Source: Lanius collurio
Taxonomy: Eukaryota > Chordata > Aves > Passeriformes > Laniidae
Direction: 5' to 3'
DNA length: 64,000 nucleotides
Assembly (NCBI GenBank): GCA_020086605.1
Contig: JACBWW010000002.1
Coordinates: 22,681,405-22,745,404 of the forward strand
Shown piece by piece: positions 9,251-23,560 of the stretch (positions within the stretch are counted from its first letter, which is position 1; each line of letters begins with the position of its first letter). Under the pieces are notes generated by a model, which saw only the letters and a list, made by a program, of their open reading frames with translations, was not told where the DNA came from and searched no databases. Made by a program: the position numbers and the translations under genes.

Positions 9251-9963
9251 AAAGCAGAGAGAGGTTGCATCAGGGATACAAAGGCAATCCCTAAAGGGAC
9301 AGTACATTACCTGTACAATAGCTGCAACAAAGCTCAGTCATTTGTACCAAAAGGAAGCTACTTTGAGCAAACATCAATAAGGTCACTTAAAACCAGATTT
9401 GCATTACTAAGTTGAAGCTCAAGTGATTGACTCAAACCTCTCATCCTCTTAAATCTCCAGTGCTTTCCTTGTATTTATCATGTACAATATAACATGCAGA
9501 TTAAAAAAAAAAAAGCCTTAAATGGTATCTTGAAACCTAATTCTTTAAATGTAAGCAACTACTTGCAAAAGCTCACTGAATACAGATAGGGAAGATATGG
9601 AAGCAGTAAATCCTCACAAAGCCAACTGCACACAGACACCACCGGGTGCTGTTATGTGAACACACAGCCTGTAACTCCTCACAGTAGCTCAACTCTACTT
9701 GGGTTAGCAATAAATAGATCTAAAAGAGACCAAACGCCAGTGAAAGCTACCATTTTAAGTAACTTGCTTTCTAATCTTTATCAGTGTAGGATTAATAGCT
9801 GCAAGGCTCAAAACACTAGTAACAACAAGTGCTACCTACATGAAGTCTCTGAGAAACACTTGCTAAAAAAACACAATTTCAAACTAAACAGACAGTGCTG
9901 ACTATACAAATTCCCAGTTAAAACCACAATTGTCTCCCCTACTTTAGACAATATTGACAGTTG

Positions 9964-9977
9964 CACACACACACACA
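9964..9977. repeat. (CA)7 microsatellite
   Basis: Seven CA units followed by a short A run. Directly visible. Confidence 0.9.
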
Positions 9978-12900
9978 AAAAAAAGAGGAATGCAGTTTAC
10001 TATATAACTGCTATTAGTAAGTCATGAAATGGGGAGCTCAGATAAAACACTCCAACGGATTCTTTTCATTATCCATGTCCAAGCTATACTTGAACCTCAG
10101 ATATTCCAAAACCTTCAGAAAATCCCTTATTTTTAGACACTAAAATGCCTCTGATTCTTGTGTGCATACAGTGTACCCTGAAGAGTATCATATAGTTTAG
10201 CTTCTTATTTATACACAAAACATACATACACTAGATAAATTTGTTATTCAGGTGGAAGACAGACAGGCATGCAGACTCCAAAGCTAAATGCCTTCATTGT
10301 GCAATGTCAATGAAGGACTTCAGCAGATTACAACAGTTTCCAAAGATGAAAGGTGGGCTTAGATTCTGTGTACAGTCAACTCTGAGACAAATTACAGCAG
10401 AGAAGGAAAGAAAGATACAATTTAAAAGAAGGATCAAGTAGCAGTGTTTAGGATAGAGCAGAGATCTATAAGGTAGCAGCATCCAGTGGAGACAGCCAGC
10501 AGCCACACTGCAGGGCCCTGCCATACTGCTGCCAGACCCAAAAGGAACATCACAGCAGCTCAGGTAATTCAGAAACCAAACCACCCACACACTTGTGCCA
10601 TAGCTGGGATACCTTGGTCTGACAGAGCTTCTTGAGCCTTACAGTCTCATGTATGTAGGTCTCAAAATGTTCTCTGATTCTCATTATTATCAGGGCTGGA
10701 AGGAAAGGCTTTCAACATACCTCTACAACCATAGGTGCTTTCCCCATTATAATGCTCAGTTTTCTTTTGAAGTAACTGCTTTGGAAAATACATAAAATTT
10801 TTTTACACATTCATAACAAATAGATCCTCATATTGAGGTGATGTTAGTGACTTTCACTGACAGTCCAGCTTCCAAATGTCATACGTTTTGGATGACATAT
10901 TTGCAATCCTGTCACATCCCTGTACTTCAGCTGAATTGTCATGAACTGAAGTGAGCCCAACCCTAGGAAAGGCTGCAGACAGTTTTATTATCTTGCACAA
11001 AATGCAGCGAAGTCTGGCTTTGGGGACCAGTCCTTCATAAGCTGTTCCAGGGCTGTCCTCTCAGGCTCAGAGCATGAGCAGCAAGCGGGAAGAGAAAATG
11101 GTGGCGAAGCAAAACAATGGATAAATCAGCCAGGAACACAAAGGCCAAAAGCCAGTCTCCATCTTCCCCTCCAGCTGCAGCAGGCCTGTCCCACCAGGCC
11201 CATGGAAAGAATGACCAAGAGCCTCAGCAGTGTCACAGCACCAAGAGCACTCGCCTTCCAAGTGCCTCAGCAACCTCTCCCGCAGAGCTGCCTCCCTGCC
11301 TGCTCCACACCACTCCTTGTTAAACAGCAGCTCTCAGCAGTAGCTTCGCCTTTCCTGCCACCCTCGGAGGGAACTCTTCCAGCTCCCTAACATTTTGTCC
11401 AAGTCCATATGCCTCCTTCTACACATTTGCTTCAAGTAGACAATTCTTCTAATGAACAAGAATAAGTACTTAAAACTCTTCCTCAAATAGAAAAGTAATT
11501 TATAATTGCCACACAAAATAAAAATAACTTTTCTACTACCTGGAAATACACACATTAAATATGAAGACTTTAATTATTCTTTAGACTGCCTATCTGCATA
11601 GTATAAGCCATCTACTATTTACCAATTTAAATTGAAATTTGGTAAAACGGAGTATCACCACTGAAATATTTTGCTGTCATTGATCTTATCCTACTTATCC
11701 AGGAGGCAGTGGTGCTCCTCAAGGGTCTGTTACCCTGCCTTCCCGCAGTCCTCAGCTGCTATACAGCCAAACAGCTGCAGTTTGGAGGCTTGCACTGTGA
11801 CACTGGCTGGACTCTAGGGCTCTAGAATGCTTTTATCTTCCTGACAAAGAAAAATCTTCCACTGCAATTCACTTGTAGATCAGTAAGTATTCCTAACATA
11901 CCATGCACCAGTCAAACAGTCTTAACACATGAATGTCTCCATTCAGGGACAAAAACCTTCCATTCATAATTTATAAACAAAAAAACCTTACAAACATGAT
12001 ACTACAAATTCCTAGACGTACACGTATTAAACAAAAAACAGATCTCAGTCATCAATATATTGTAAAATATACTACAAAGGCTAAAACACATTGGAATTTT
12101 TGATGCTAAAGCATAAATGCTTAAAATCCATGTTTGGAAAGTTTTCTTTTTTCATCTCTTAAGTTGTTGAAATTGATGTATCTATAGCAACAAAATCCTA
12201 GACAAGAAGACAGGTAAGTAGATGTAAAAGACAAAGAAAAGATCTTTTTTATAAGACTCTGAATAGGAGTGCCTCAACTATTAATCAATTACCTACTGCA
12301 AGAGATAAGATTTTATTTTTGTAAAGGCTTTTAGTTCTGGTAAATTAGTCTATTAGTCAGTATTAAAGAAAACATCTCATCCTCCCTTTCCCTCAAAAAA
12401 ATCTGGCAGAGACCTTCAAGTTTCCCATGCCCAGAATGTAAATATTGATAGTTAGAAGTTGCTAATAAACATAAGTAAGACTTTCTCATCCTTGATTATG
12501 CACTTCTGAGGGTGATGGAGCAGAAATCCTACATCATAGGTTTGTTTATTCTGAGGAGAATGGGTCAAAGAGGTCTCTTCTGTCACAGTCTGGCAGCTAT
12601 TCTTATATTAGAGGAAACTTTCCCAAATACTTTTTAGACAAAGACTTCCAGACTAGCCATGTTTCTCAGAGTCCTGTATGTCATCAACAATACTAAGGCA
12701 CTGAACAGGTGGCAAACTATAGCTCGGTTATTTCTCTATTTCCTTTTCAACACTGACACACACTGCTAAGGCTATGAGGACAGGCAAAGATAAATTAGCA
12801 TCATTATTTCTTCTGGGCAACAGTCTGCTTATCTTCTTCAAAGCAAGCTCTCAGTTCAAATGATATGCAAAGAAGACTTGTGCTGTTTCACTTGACAAAT

Positions 12901-15739
12901 TCATTGGTCATAATGTTAAAGATACACTAGGGGGAAAAGGCATCCTATCTTTTTACACTTCCCATCACCTTATCTGACATACCCCTGTTTAATCATGATA
13001 CTTGGCTTACCAGTAATACTTCTGAGAGTCCTTATGCCCTCCCTCCCCCACTTTCCACTTCTGCACGAAGGAAATACAGATAAGGTACAGAAAACCAGCA
13101 TGAAGCATGTTTTCTAAGACAGACTGAAATACGGCATCAGTGGAACTCAGAAGTTTGCTTCACCATATATACTGCCTAGATACTAGCTGTTAACACACTG
13201 GGGTGGGGGGAATTTTGCTTGATCTTAACAGGTCAGCATTTCTTTACAACAGATGTGATGAGCTCATATTTGAATCACAGGGTTTTAGGCTTTGAAGGCA
13301 AAAAAAAGGTCCCCTTAAGGGGTAAATTAGACTGTCAACAATACTTAGTTACAGAACTTGATTTTTGCTTTGCCTTTTTTTTTTTCCTCTTTTTTAATTA
13401 TCATTCCTATTTTCCTTGCACCTCTGTTTTAGTGTTTTAATGTGTTAAGAATCTCTATACACCACACTGGAGAGCTTGAGCAATTCAAAAGCTCCATAAC
13501 AAGAATGCATCTTTCATGACACACATATGCACATTAAGCCCCAAAAAATTAAAAAAGAAAAAAAGAAAAAAAAATTGTTACAGTGCATTCTAAAATATTT
13601 TTAAAGAATAGAATAATACTGAGATATGTTCAGATTTATTTGCAAGCACAGATATCTGCTGATATTTGTATTAAGATTCAAATGAAATATCTATGAATCT
13701 AAAGCCATCTATGCATTCTCAAGCATTAGACCTATTTTTAGCAACATGCAAGCCCAGCTTAAAAACTTTCAAGATGAACACTTTACTTGTGGTATTTCTA
13801 GCTTTGGAATGCTAGACATTCAAAATTCCTCTTCACTAGTTAGTTTAATTCTGAAAACAGCAGTTAAACTGTAAGCACGCTGAACAAGACAGAACCAGGC
13901 AAGCCTCTTGTACTAATTTCCCACATATGGCTCTACCAGCAACATCTCGAGTTCCATGAGCATCCTAGGAATTTGAACAGAGCAGAACGCAAACATGACC
14001 TATATTATGCAGGTCTTTATTCCAGCTGTAGCCTTTGGAACAGACTGAACAAAACACTCTGACAGTGTTGATATATTCCACTTTTGTCAGGACAAATTCA
14101 TTAACCTATCGTGAGTTTTAAGTAAAATTATGGAAACAATTCAACCAATATATGCTACAAAATGACCTATGATCAAGGTGGTTGTTCTAACAGGTACAAA
14201 TCAAAGGCAATTGTTAGAAATATAACAATGGAATAAATTAAATGAAATATTTACAATTAAGTGTGGCCTGACCTGTAACATTTATTTTCCCTCTGTCACC
14301 CTAGGAGGTTTCTATTCAAAGTTTGAGTTTATACACTTCAAATAGCTGTAAATTCCCCTGAACTGCAAAGACGCCTAACTCAAAATACTGGAGTGGGTCG
14401 GGACACAAAGGGGCAAAATGGGACTGGAGACATGGAGAAACCCCATTTAAGGGTTTCAAAACTAGTGTTTTGTTGCAAACTCCAGAGATCCCAGTGTTAC
14501 TTTATTTTATTTCCAGCTGTGCTAATGGTTTAGTACATAAACAAAGCTTTTCATTTTCAAAATGGCACTGAAATATGACCGCGTGTTTTCATATGGAAAA
14601 CATGTCCAGTATGTTTTGAATCTGTTCCCATCCAGAAGCACTAAAAAAAAGGCAAGAAAAATGACATTTCATATCAAATTTAGTAGCTAAGAAAGAATGT
14701 GACAAGTCTCTCTCTTTAGAGCAACAGAAGAAAACTAACTGCTAGTGACAAGGAGCACAAAGACTGTTGCTGTGAATCAGTACACATCTTTCAAGTGTAT
14801 CTTCTCTCATGTGTTTCATTCAGGATTGAGGGCTGCACATTGGCAATTCAAGCTGCAGTAGTAACTTCTAAGACATTTTTATCATCAGCATGAGATGTCC
14901 TGAAAATTTAATAATGACTAATAAAATTAACTAATTTATCACAATATGGAGTAAACCCATGAATGTTTAGGCTTTTCCACTTAAAAAATGTTAGTATTCC
15001 GGGAGCAGTGGTCTTCTAGTAGATTCTTCAGCTGTCACATTTACTGCTCTACTCACATTTTCAACAGAAATCCTGACAGCTAAAGGTGATAAAAAAAAAA
15101 TTGTTTCTGCATTTCACCTACATTCCCTTAGTAAAATATTTGCTTGAATTGTTTTATTTTCAAAATGATGGTTTTCTGCACACACACCACCTCTAAGGTC
15201 AAGGCATGTAATGACTGTTTCATGCACAACTTTATATAAAGCCACCACCTAGAGAAACAGTATTGTTTTAAACTTGAAATTCAACCAATTTAAGTTTTAC
15301 ACTTCTAATCCAACTAAGGAAACAGAAAATTGGAAGTTTAAAAGGAGATATGGACTCAGTTTATACTTGCAGTAATTTCCAACAGCTGCTAAAAGGTGAA
15401 TGAATACCAAAAGCTCACAATTACCTCCAACTGCTTACACGTATATGAGCAGCCTATAGCTCTGTTGAATCTAACACCACATGTGTCTCCTGCACCTTAC
15501 TGGTCCTTTAATATCAATGTTTAAACACTGTTTAAAAACAGAAATTAGCTCTTCCATAAACACCACAGATGCTTCCCCAGTTCTTGAATTCTCACAGCTG
15601 ATGAAGCCCAGGAGAAGGGTGTGATAGTATTCCAACTGGCCAGTCTCCTCTTGTATGGCTGCTAAAACCCACTTTCACACAGCTTAAAAATACAGAGAAG
15701 TGAAAAAACTAATTGTGTGCATTCTCTTTAGGGGACAAA

Positions 15740-16150
15740 TACGTCAATCACAGGACCTTCCGTTCGAAGGCTCGGGCTGCTCGAGGCAGCGTGTTGCCAG
15801 GGAGAGGGCTTTCTCTGCTATTGACTGAGCTTTCTTTTCAGCTTTCAGAGATCAGCCAACCCTTATTTTCCACAGACAGGAGCAAGAACCGGCGCTGCCT
15901 GGCAGGGGCCGGCACAAAGGGCCTTTGAGGAGTCCCTCTTCCCCAGGGAGCCACGGCACCGCTGGGCACACCTGACCGCTCACCACATCTCCTCCTCCTT
16001 CAGGCACAGCCCCAACCTGCGGCTACCGCCACGGATGGACGGATGGCGAGTGGCCTTCCCTGCCTCAAGGAGCCATTCTGGCTGCCAAAGGCTGCCTGAG
16101 GAGCCCGAGCTGCAGCAGCAGCCACAGGTGTGCGTGCTGTGAGGTGTCCA
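15740..16150. other. CpG-rich intronic patch
   Basis: I count 19 CpG dinucleotides in about 420 bp, against very few in the flanking AT-rich intron. G+C is near 58% by eye. Clusters include CCGTTCGAAGGCTCGGG and GCGGCTACCGCCACGG. Open frames on both strands (15713-15928 plus, 16000-16236 minus) are unrecognised and probably reflect composition. It could be a small intronic CpG island, an alternative promoter or an old GC-rich insertion. Confidence 0.4.
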
Positions 16151-17121
16151 TCACCCAGGAGCACCAGGCAGCAAAGCACAGGTTTGATCACAAACTGACA
16201 AAAGGCAGCTTTCTGACCCCAGACATCCCTGAACATTTATTCATGCTGTCACTTAGGAGCTGAGGGAAGGCATGGAAGTTCCTCCTATCAGTTTGTATCA
16301 TTATTTTGTTCCCACATAATATAAATTTAGCATTACAAATACATTTTAAAGCCTTTTAAGATAGCCTCAATATGCTGAAACATTTTTGATATCCATAAAT
16401 ATACATAAAAATATACATGCAAGAGATTTTAAGTTTTTAATAAATTCCTTTAATTTTAGCAACCTTAGTTACAAAAGTTTAGTGGATACTTAGTAAATCA
16501 TGAAAACCATGCAGCATACTTCAGTTTCTTGTACCTATTCTAGAGTAACAGAAGTGATGATATTTTGACTTTGTTTTAATGCAGTGACATAATTTTCTAG
16601 TATAATCATCCAGAATAGTTCAAACATACACAAGTCTTATTTTAATTATTCATCATAGTTCTTGGGGAAAAAAAACCCATGGAACCTTAAGCTGGAATAA
16701 GTGTCAAAGAAAATTAAATCAACTTCATTTTTTAAGGTAGTCACTTTTTGGGCTTTGGGAATTAATCACATACCTTAAGATCAGTATTTATCATCCAGAT
16801 TTTAACAAATAAGAACCACCTAATTTTCATAATGTACTAATATGAAGTGACTTTCTTATATTCCACTTCATATATGAGTTTTCATTCTATTACATTATAA
16901 GATCAAATTACAAATACTTATTACTGAAAACAGGGGACACTAGCAGTAACAAAAATTTAGTTTTGAAAGTATTACTAGTGCTTTAAAAGATACCCCTTAC
17001 ATTTTGAAAAAAGGTACCATATTGCAATAAAAAATACCTTTCCGTTATCCACCAATTTCCAAAAGAAATTTGTATTTCAGCAAGCTATGTTTATAGAGAA
17101 CTTTCCTAAAACTTGTTAAAT

Positions 17122-17174
17122 TAAAAAAACCCAAGCAAACAAAAAGCCCCCAAGAACAACCAAACAAAATCCCA
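17122..17174. repeat. A/C-rich low-complexity tract
   Basis: Plus-strand A-run with CCC, AAAC and AACC units; same class as the other tracts. Confidence 0.8.
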
Positions 17175-20100
17175 ATATCAACACCCTGCCTCTGGCCTCA
17201 TTTCCCTTCCCTCCCCCACTAAATAAAACAACAGTTTTTATAAAAAGTATTTTCTGGAATCTGCCGAAAAACCTACAGGTTTTTTTTTCCCCCTGCCCAA
17301 GATTATGCAGATGTCATGCATAAATAACAAAGTCTGCCAAGTTCTGTTTTTGGGCCATGTTTCAGAACTCTATCTTTCACAAGCAAGCATAGTCTGTGAC
17401 GGCTCTCAAAGGGAAATGAGACCATGGTATAAGAAGCATCCTCTCTCCAGAAGGTATCAGCATCATGAGGGACCTGACTAGAGACTTGCCAAAATAAAGG
17501 ACTGGCTAACCAATTTGGAAAATCCCTAAAGAAATTACTGACCGTAACTTTTTAATCTCTTTTTTCCCCTAAAATCCTACATTACCAGAATCAACTAATT
17601 ATAATTTATTTTCTATATAATAATTGAGCCCATGATAAGACAATTAAGTTCTCTTAAGTATAATCTTCTGCTCTAGAATGAGAGAAGTATGTATCAAGCT
17701 TATCTTAAATAATTAATTTCACCACTCTTCCCTGCTGTTCTACACACTAATTTAAAAATCTGCCTCCTCAGCAGATACAGACACTAAAGCAACCGTTTAG
17801 TAGGATTCACAGTATAAATTTGATCAAATTTCACTGCAAGTTAAAGGCTATACCAGGCCAGAAATAATCAAGACTTCTGTGCTTCTCTTTGTTGGTGATC
17901 ATCGCATGTTTTACAGTATTGCATCTGAATAGCTTGCTACAGACTCTGGATCAGATATTACACCAAAACTTCATCTAATGGTTTTCCTTTTTCATTTTCT
18001 AAGCAGCTGGGTACCTGAACGGTGGCTGAAACAAACTGCAGCCACTGAGCCATCCTAGATCAAAGCTGTCATGTCATGCTCAGGAAACCATTCTTGACAG
18101 GATACTCCTGCAATATTTCTACGTAGCATCTCCCCTGTAGCTTCTAACTAACCTTAAATGCCAGATGCATATTGTAGGACCTTTGCAGAGAACAAGTAAT
18201 GTTGGTATTAAAAACACTAATCCACCCTAATAACACAAAATTGTTCCAGTGGTAACTTAATTTCTTCCCACACATTCACTACCATTGTATTGCTCCTCAC
18301 TCTCACTCTATACTGTACTGATATGAGATTTCCATCTGCTTTCACAATAATCCTTGAGTCCTGTTAAACAAGTAACACTGTACCATTTCTAGATTTCTGA
18401 CTCAATTCTTCACATCTTTCTGTCTAAATCTGTTTGAAAATTGTTCAGACACTCTGCTTCTCTAAACATTTACTGCTCTAATCCAATTTTTAGAAGAAAC
18501 AAATTTAGACTCAGATGTTAGAAATATGTAGAATTAAATTGTCTTTCAGAGACTGCAGAATTATACTTCTGTATTTCAGTAGACAAGGTGCACAACCATA
18601 AGCAAAAGCAGCTTAAAATACATTTTCTACTACAAGATAAATCACCTTAGTGCCTCTTAATCTCTTGAGCCTCAGAATCTCATGAATATTTCAAAATAAT
18701 ACTTAAATTCACATAGTCGCTAATTTTATGGACTATATTCTTATACATAGCACTTTGCAGTAAAAACCTCCCTTAATATGTGTAAAAAAAAAATACATAG
18801 AAAAAAAGAAATCCCAAACCAAACCCAGAAAAAGTCTATTTTAAGCTTTCAGTTACAAGACGTGGCTGAAAAATTAAGAAGTAAACCTAAAAAGTGATGC
18901 AAGTTTATAGACACTGAGAGTAACTGAAGAATATTCATTTACTGAGCATTAATGGGAAAAGACAAATGAAGTTCTTTTCCTAAGGCCAAGGGAAATAAGG
19001 ACAACAATGGTACAAAAGGTGTGAAAAGCAAGGCATATAATTTTGAAGTCATTCAAATAAATGGATAAATTAATGGAATTTTGTTTCAAGAATGTGTAAA
19101 AATAAGTTGCTGTGCATCAGTGCATGACTGAGTTCAGGACACCAAGACTCTGAGAAACAGAGGATGGAATGGGAATCAATCAGATGGAAAACTTAGGGAG
19201 AATAATTTCAGAGGAAACAAGTTGAGACAAGTTTGCCTAGCAAATACAACAGTCGATTTCAGAATGTAAAAAATTAAAATGCTATCCTTGAGATTTTTTC
19301 CCAGGCTACAAATTAGTTCAGGATGACTAGGCTAAGGTTTTACACTGCTGTCAAAGGAGTCAAAAACTATTTTTCAAGATGTAAAAAGCCTCTCAACTTG
19401 CCCTCCTGTGGTACTTTAAGCCAATTTAGCTAGTGGCGGTCACAGTCCTACTCTTTCCTCACTGTTCCTCTCCTGTATCTGTCACTGAACCCAGGACTGA
19501 ACCATGCCAACCTGCTCATCTGGCAACACTTCTTTTTTTTTTTAAACCTGTGTATTTTTCTGCCAGGTTACAAAACTGAAAGAGCTTACTGCAGACTCAC
19601 CAGTAAAGGAAGAGAGACTGATGGGAGCTGACACCTCAGCACATCAATTGACTCAGTTCCATGTGGAATCAGGAGTCTGTCTTCGTTTCGCTAATTCTGA
19701 AGCCCAGCAGTTTAATGTTCTTTTCTAACTGAAAACCACCACCTGACAACTAAATGAATTTTATTTCGTATTAAAATTCTCCTTTCTGTCCTTCTCTCTC
19801 AATGCCAACCTTCAGTGGAGAAATACTATTACAGCTTCTCTTGGCCAACTATACTGATCAGACTCCTCTAGCAGTTACCTTAAACTGTCTGAAGTATATT
19901 TTCTCCATTTATAGATCTGCTCATCAGGAGCAATGGCTACAATCTCAACCATTTACTTAATACCCCAAAGTATACACATTCATATTTTTCAGAGATCTTT
20001 GATCTTCTTTGGTATTTGCAGTCCATGTTCTAAAAATACTGAAAAGAACTAACTTCAAACCTCTTTAAAAACAGCATCGTCCTAAATCAGCAATTCTTAC

Positions 20101-21668
20101 ACCTTATACCAGCAACTTTAAATCCATAGCAGTTAAATAGTATAGCCAGTACTTACAAAACTCCATGTTAAGAAACTGAAAATAATGCATGGTTTGATAG
20201 TGTGAGGACTCTACAAAAATCAATTTCCTTATTGATATTTTTTCCATTTTGTGTATTACATTCTTCTGTAGAACTATGCTAAGTGAGAGCTGCTGATTTT
20301 TTTTAGCCAAGAATTGTACAACTTAGATGATGCATTTTGTTCTCATGTCTCTGCATGGAATGTTAATTTTAGCATAAGAGTATATAAACACTCTTCTGAC
20401 CTCGAGTTCCGATACTCACAATACATATGCAAAGAACCCATTCCCAAAAGTTCACAAGTTAGTAAGTGATGAAAAAATTGTAGAAGGAAACAAACTGTTG
20501 GAATCTAAAGATAAAAGGCAAAACATAACAATGCCCCAGCAGAAGCAGAACTAAACAGAGATGGAATAAAAATACTTGCAAGAGAGGTTATTAGAAAAGA
20601 GGGAGTGCCCAGAGAAGAAACAGCTGCTATCCCCACTGGTCTAACAGCATGCACATTTCTTTGATTCTCTGGATTCCTGGACCAGCAGGAGCCAAGAACC
20701 CTCAAAATATAACAAATTAAGCACAGAGAACAAGTACTTTGCATAGCTTCCCACTTCTTTCCCATTATGGTATTCCCACCTTTTCTCTATGCATATCCCT
20801 GACAAGTCCTCTCTGTTCTCCAGTAGTGGCTGAGACATTCAACAAGGTGATCTACCTTCCAAAAACCCCAGAAAATTTGTGAGTGACTTTTCTAGCACTA
20901 AGAAAACAAAATTAGCTCACAGAAAAATCTGAAAAGTGTTCTTTTATTATATCCATCCACAAATTAATTAGCCTGCAGCAGCATTCAGCAGTGAAGCAGA
21001 AAGGGGACTTTTGCTTTCAATATGAAACAATAGGCTCATCACAACTCCTGAGGACATACTTTATCTGGAATTAGATTCAGATCTAAGAAGGCCCATCTCA
21101 ATTTTACCTAAACTCATACTTTTTTCTGTAAGCCATACTTTTAGATGGTAAAATTATAAGGTTTCTCCTACACTGCTCATGAGGTAAAGGACAGAATATC
21201 CTTCAAATGAAATATCCATCTTCAGTCAGGTAACTTGCCTGATGTATTTTTTCATATACTCTGGAGAAGGACGTTTTTGATATGACCAATCAATAAGTTT
21301 TAGGTTATGAAAACCCCTCATTAAAAAAAATACAGTGTAATACTAGGCAGCAATGCCCACCTTCCCCTTTCACAGGTATTGCCAAGCTAAAATCATACTA
21401 TGTAGCCCAGATTCAGTTTTCAGTAATTTTTAAATATCCTTATCTCAACATCTGACCTGGCCAAAAAATCCCACCAGTTTAAGCTTTTCCTGCGCTCCTA
21501 TTGCCACTTATTTTCACCTCAGTTTTGCAAGTCAAGCAGAGAGAAAAAGAGGAAGAACACACAAGACGTGAAATAATATAGGTCCCAATCAGGCCTCACA
21601 ACCTAGGGAACCAAAATTCTAAAATGCAGAAAAATTCCCAGATTATGAAATCTGAAAACTGTAATACC

Positions 21669-21683
21669 TATATATATATATAT
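21669..21683. repeat. (TA)7 microsatellite
   Basis: Seven TA units followed by TTTATTTTT. Directly visible. Confidence 0.9.
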
Positions 21684-23149
21684 TTATTTTTCCAGGTTTT
21701 TTACTGCCTGATTTCTGTAAATAGCATCAATTTGCAGAGCTGCTGTAAGGTATTGGAATTAAGGATGTAAGTGATGCACTCAGTTCAATCTAGTATCCCA
21801 AAGAGTCATCTGAAGCATTGCCTTTTCTACATACTTTTTAAAATGTTGATAATGTCCTCTAATCATTTACCAACCCTCTTATAATACAGAGTGTAGAAGT
21901 TTTCATCGTTTCAGTTTCTAAAGCCACTTCGTAAACACTTAGATAATACCTTTAAATTTTGCCTTCCAATTTAACTCTTTTAAGAAATAATGAAGTGTGG
22001 GGGTGGGGATCAATTCTGATGAAATCAATTCCCTGACAGTATTTCTCAAACTTCAAATGAACAGTTAAGATTTTGACTAACAGTAAATGCTGCTCTTGTT
22101 GTCTTCTAATTTCTTTGGAGACATTTCTAAAGTTTCACAGAAACAGGACCCTGAGGCTACCAAACAGCTTCAGCTGCATCATTAGTAACAGTTCAGGAAT
22201 TTGTTAGAACTTAGCAGCTGTTCAACCACTGAATCACCAGGACAAATTTACTATTTTCCTTTGCTAATTCATAGGGTTCCCGCTAGTGATGTAAGATTAT
22301 ATCAAGGAGTTCTAACCTCATTTTTATGGCTTTAAACTAAAGTTAAAATTGCTGCCATTACGGCAGTATTGCTCTCTTTTTAATTAGTTCCACCTCCATA
22401 TCCTAATAGTTATGATGAGTAAAGATTTGAGATATGTACTCAAAAGGATCACAAGGCAACATTTAAGCCTTAAGCTATATAATCGATATAAATTATTATG
22501 GGGGAAATATTGCATACTGTTTCAAGTATGGCATATCCTCGAACATACATTTCTAAAGCTAGTATCCAAGTATTCAAGCACGTATAAACTTTCCTATTTC
22601 TTTAAGTTACCCGACCTAAGTGGCTAGGAGAACATTAACACATGCTTCCAAACAAGCGGTGCAAAACACCGGTCATCAGTTCTTCCACAGTCTACTACAG
22701 CTGACTTCTTGAGCACAACTGAAGGTTAAACAAGCATAAGTGATGCTCATCACTTGAGGCACTTGTGAAAGCACCAAGTCCATCTTCTCACATTTCAATA
22801 GCATCGGTGCTGACAAAGAAGTCAGCAGGTCAAAGCCCAACTCCCTTTAGAGAGAAGGCAGGCCTGAGCTGGGAAAACATTTACATGTGACCCAAGGAAA
22901 AAAACAGTTTGAAAGACTGTAGGACCTTATTTGTTTTCGAAAGAAACCTCAATGCCTTCCCTTCCCCTTTCAGAAGCAGCTCTGACAAGTGTTGTAATAA
23001 ATATTACATGCACAGAGGAAAGTTGAAATCAATAGCAGGTTAATGTTTATTGAAACAATACAGAGAACCATTTTTAATAGCATTACTTGAAAATAGATCT
23101 AATCTAGCAAAGGAAATTCAATTTATGTTTAGAGCAATCAGATTTTGCT

Positions 23150-23560
23150 TTTTACTCCCGGGACTTGTTGCAAACTATGTCTCTCAAAATGTGCTTACTG
23201 TACTGTATTTAGCAGAAACAGTTTAGCCTTAATAAGCTGATAGTCTGCAAGGGAGCATGGATCAACTTATTCTCATTAAGAATGTAAGCAGCTTTCTAAC
23301 AGCCTTCTTTGCTGTTCAGTCCATGCCAGAGAAAGCAGGGATCTCTCCTCTAAACCCCGTAATTTATGAGTTTATTCAAACTCGCCAAATTGCTTTAAGT
23401 AAACGCCTCTTATATTTGAAAATTCCCATGGCAACTCATTTAGTTTGGCAGGAAGGCAGACCCAAATTCAATCCTTTTATCCTCCTGCTAAAGCATTACA
23501 ATGGTAATTCTGCTCTGACACTCTGAAGAGACTGCTAATTACTGTACTCGGGTCCCCAGA
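23150..23560. other. Possible conserved non-coding element
   Basis: A stretch of complex, mid-GC sequence in a long AT-rich intron. It carries homeodomain-type TAATTA (within CTAATTACTG), a palindrome ATTAC-AATG-GTAAT (23495-23508) around a SOX-like ACAATGG, and CCATGG. An 89-codon open frame (23257-23526) lies inside but has no recognised protein features. Purely a sequence-texture call. Confidence 0.2.

Noticed and set aside
23257..23526. 89-codon plus-strand open frame
   Set aside because: No domain or similarity recognised; the region looks more like non-coding regulatory sequence.
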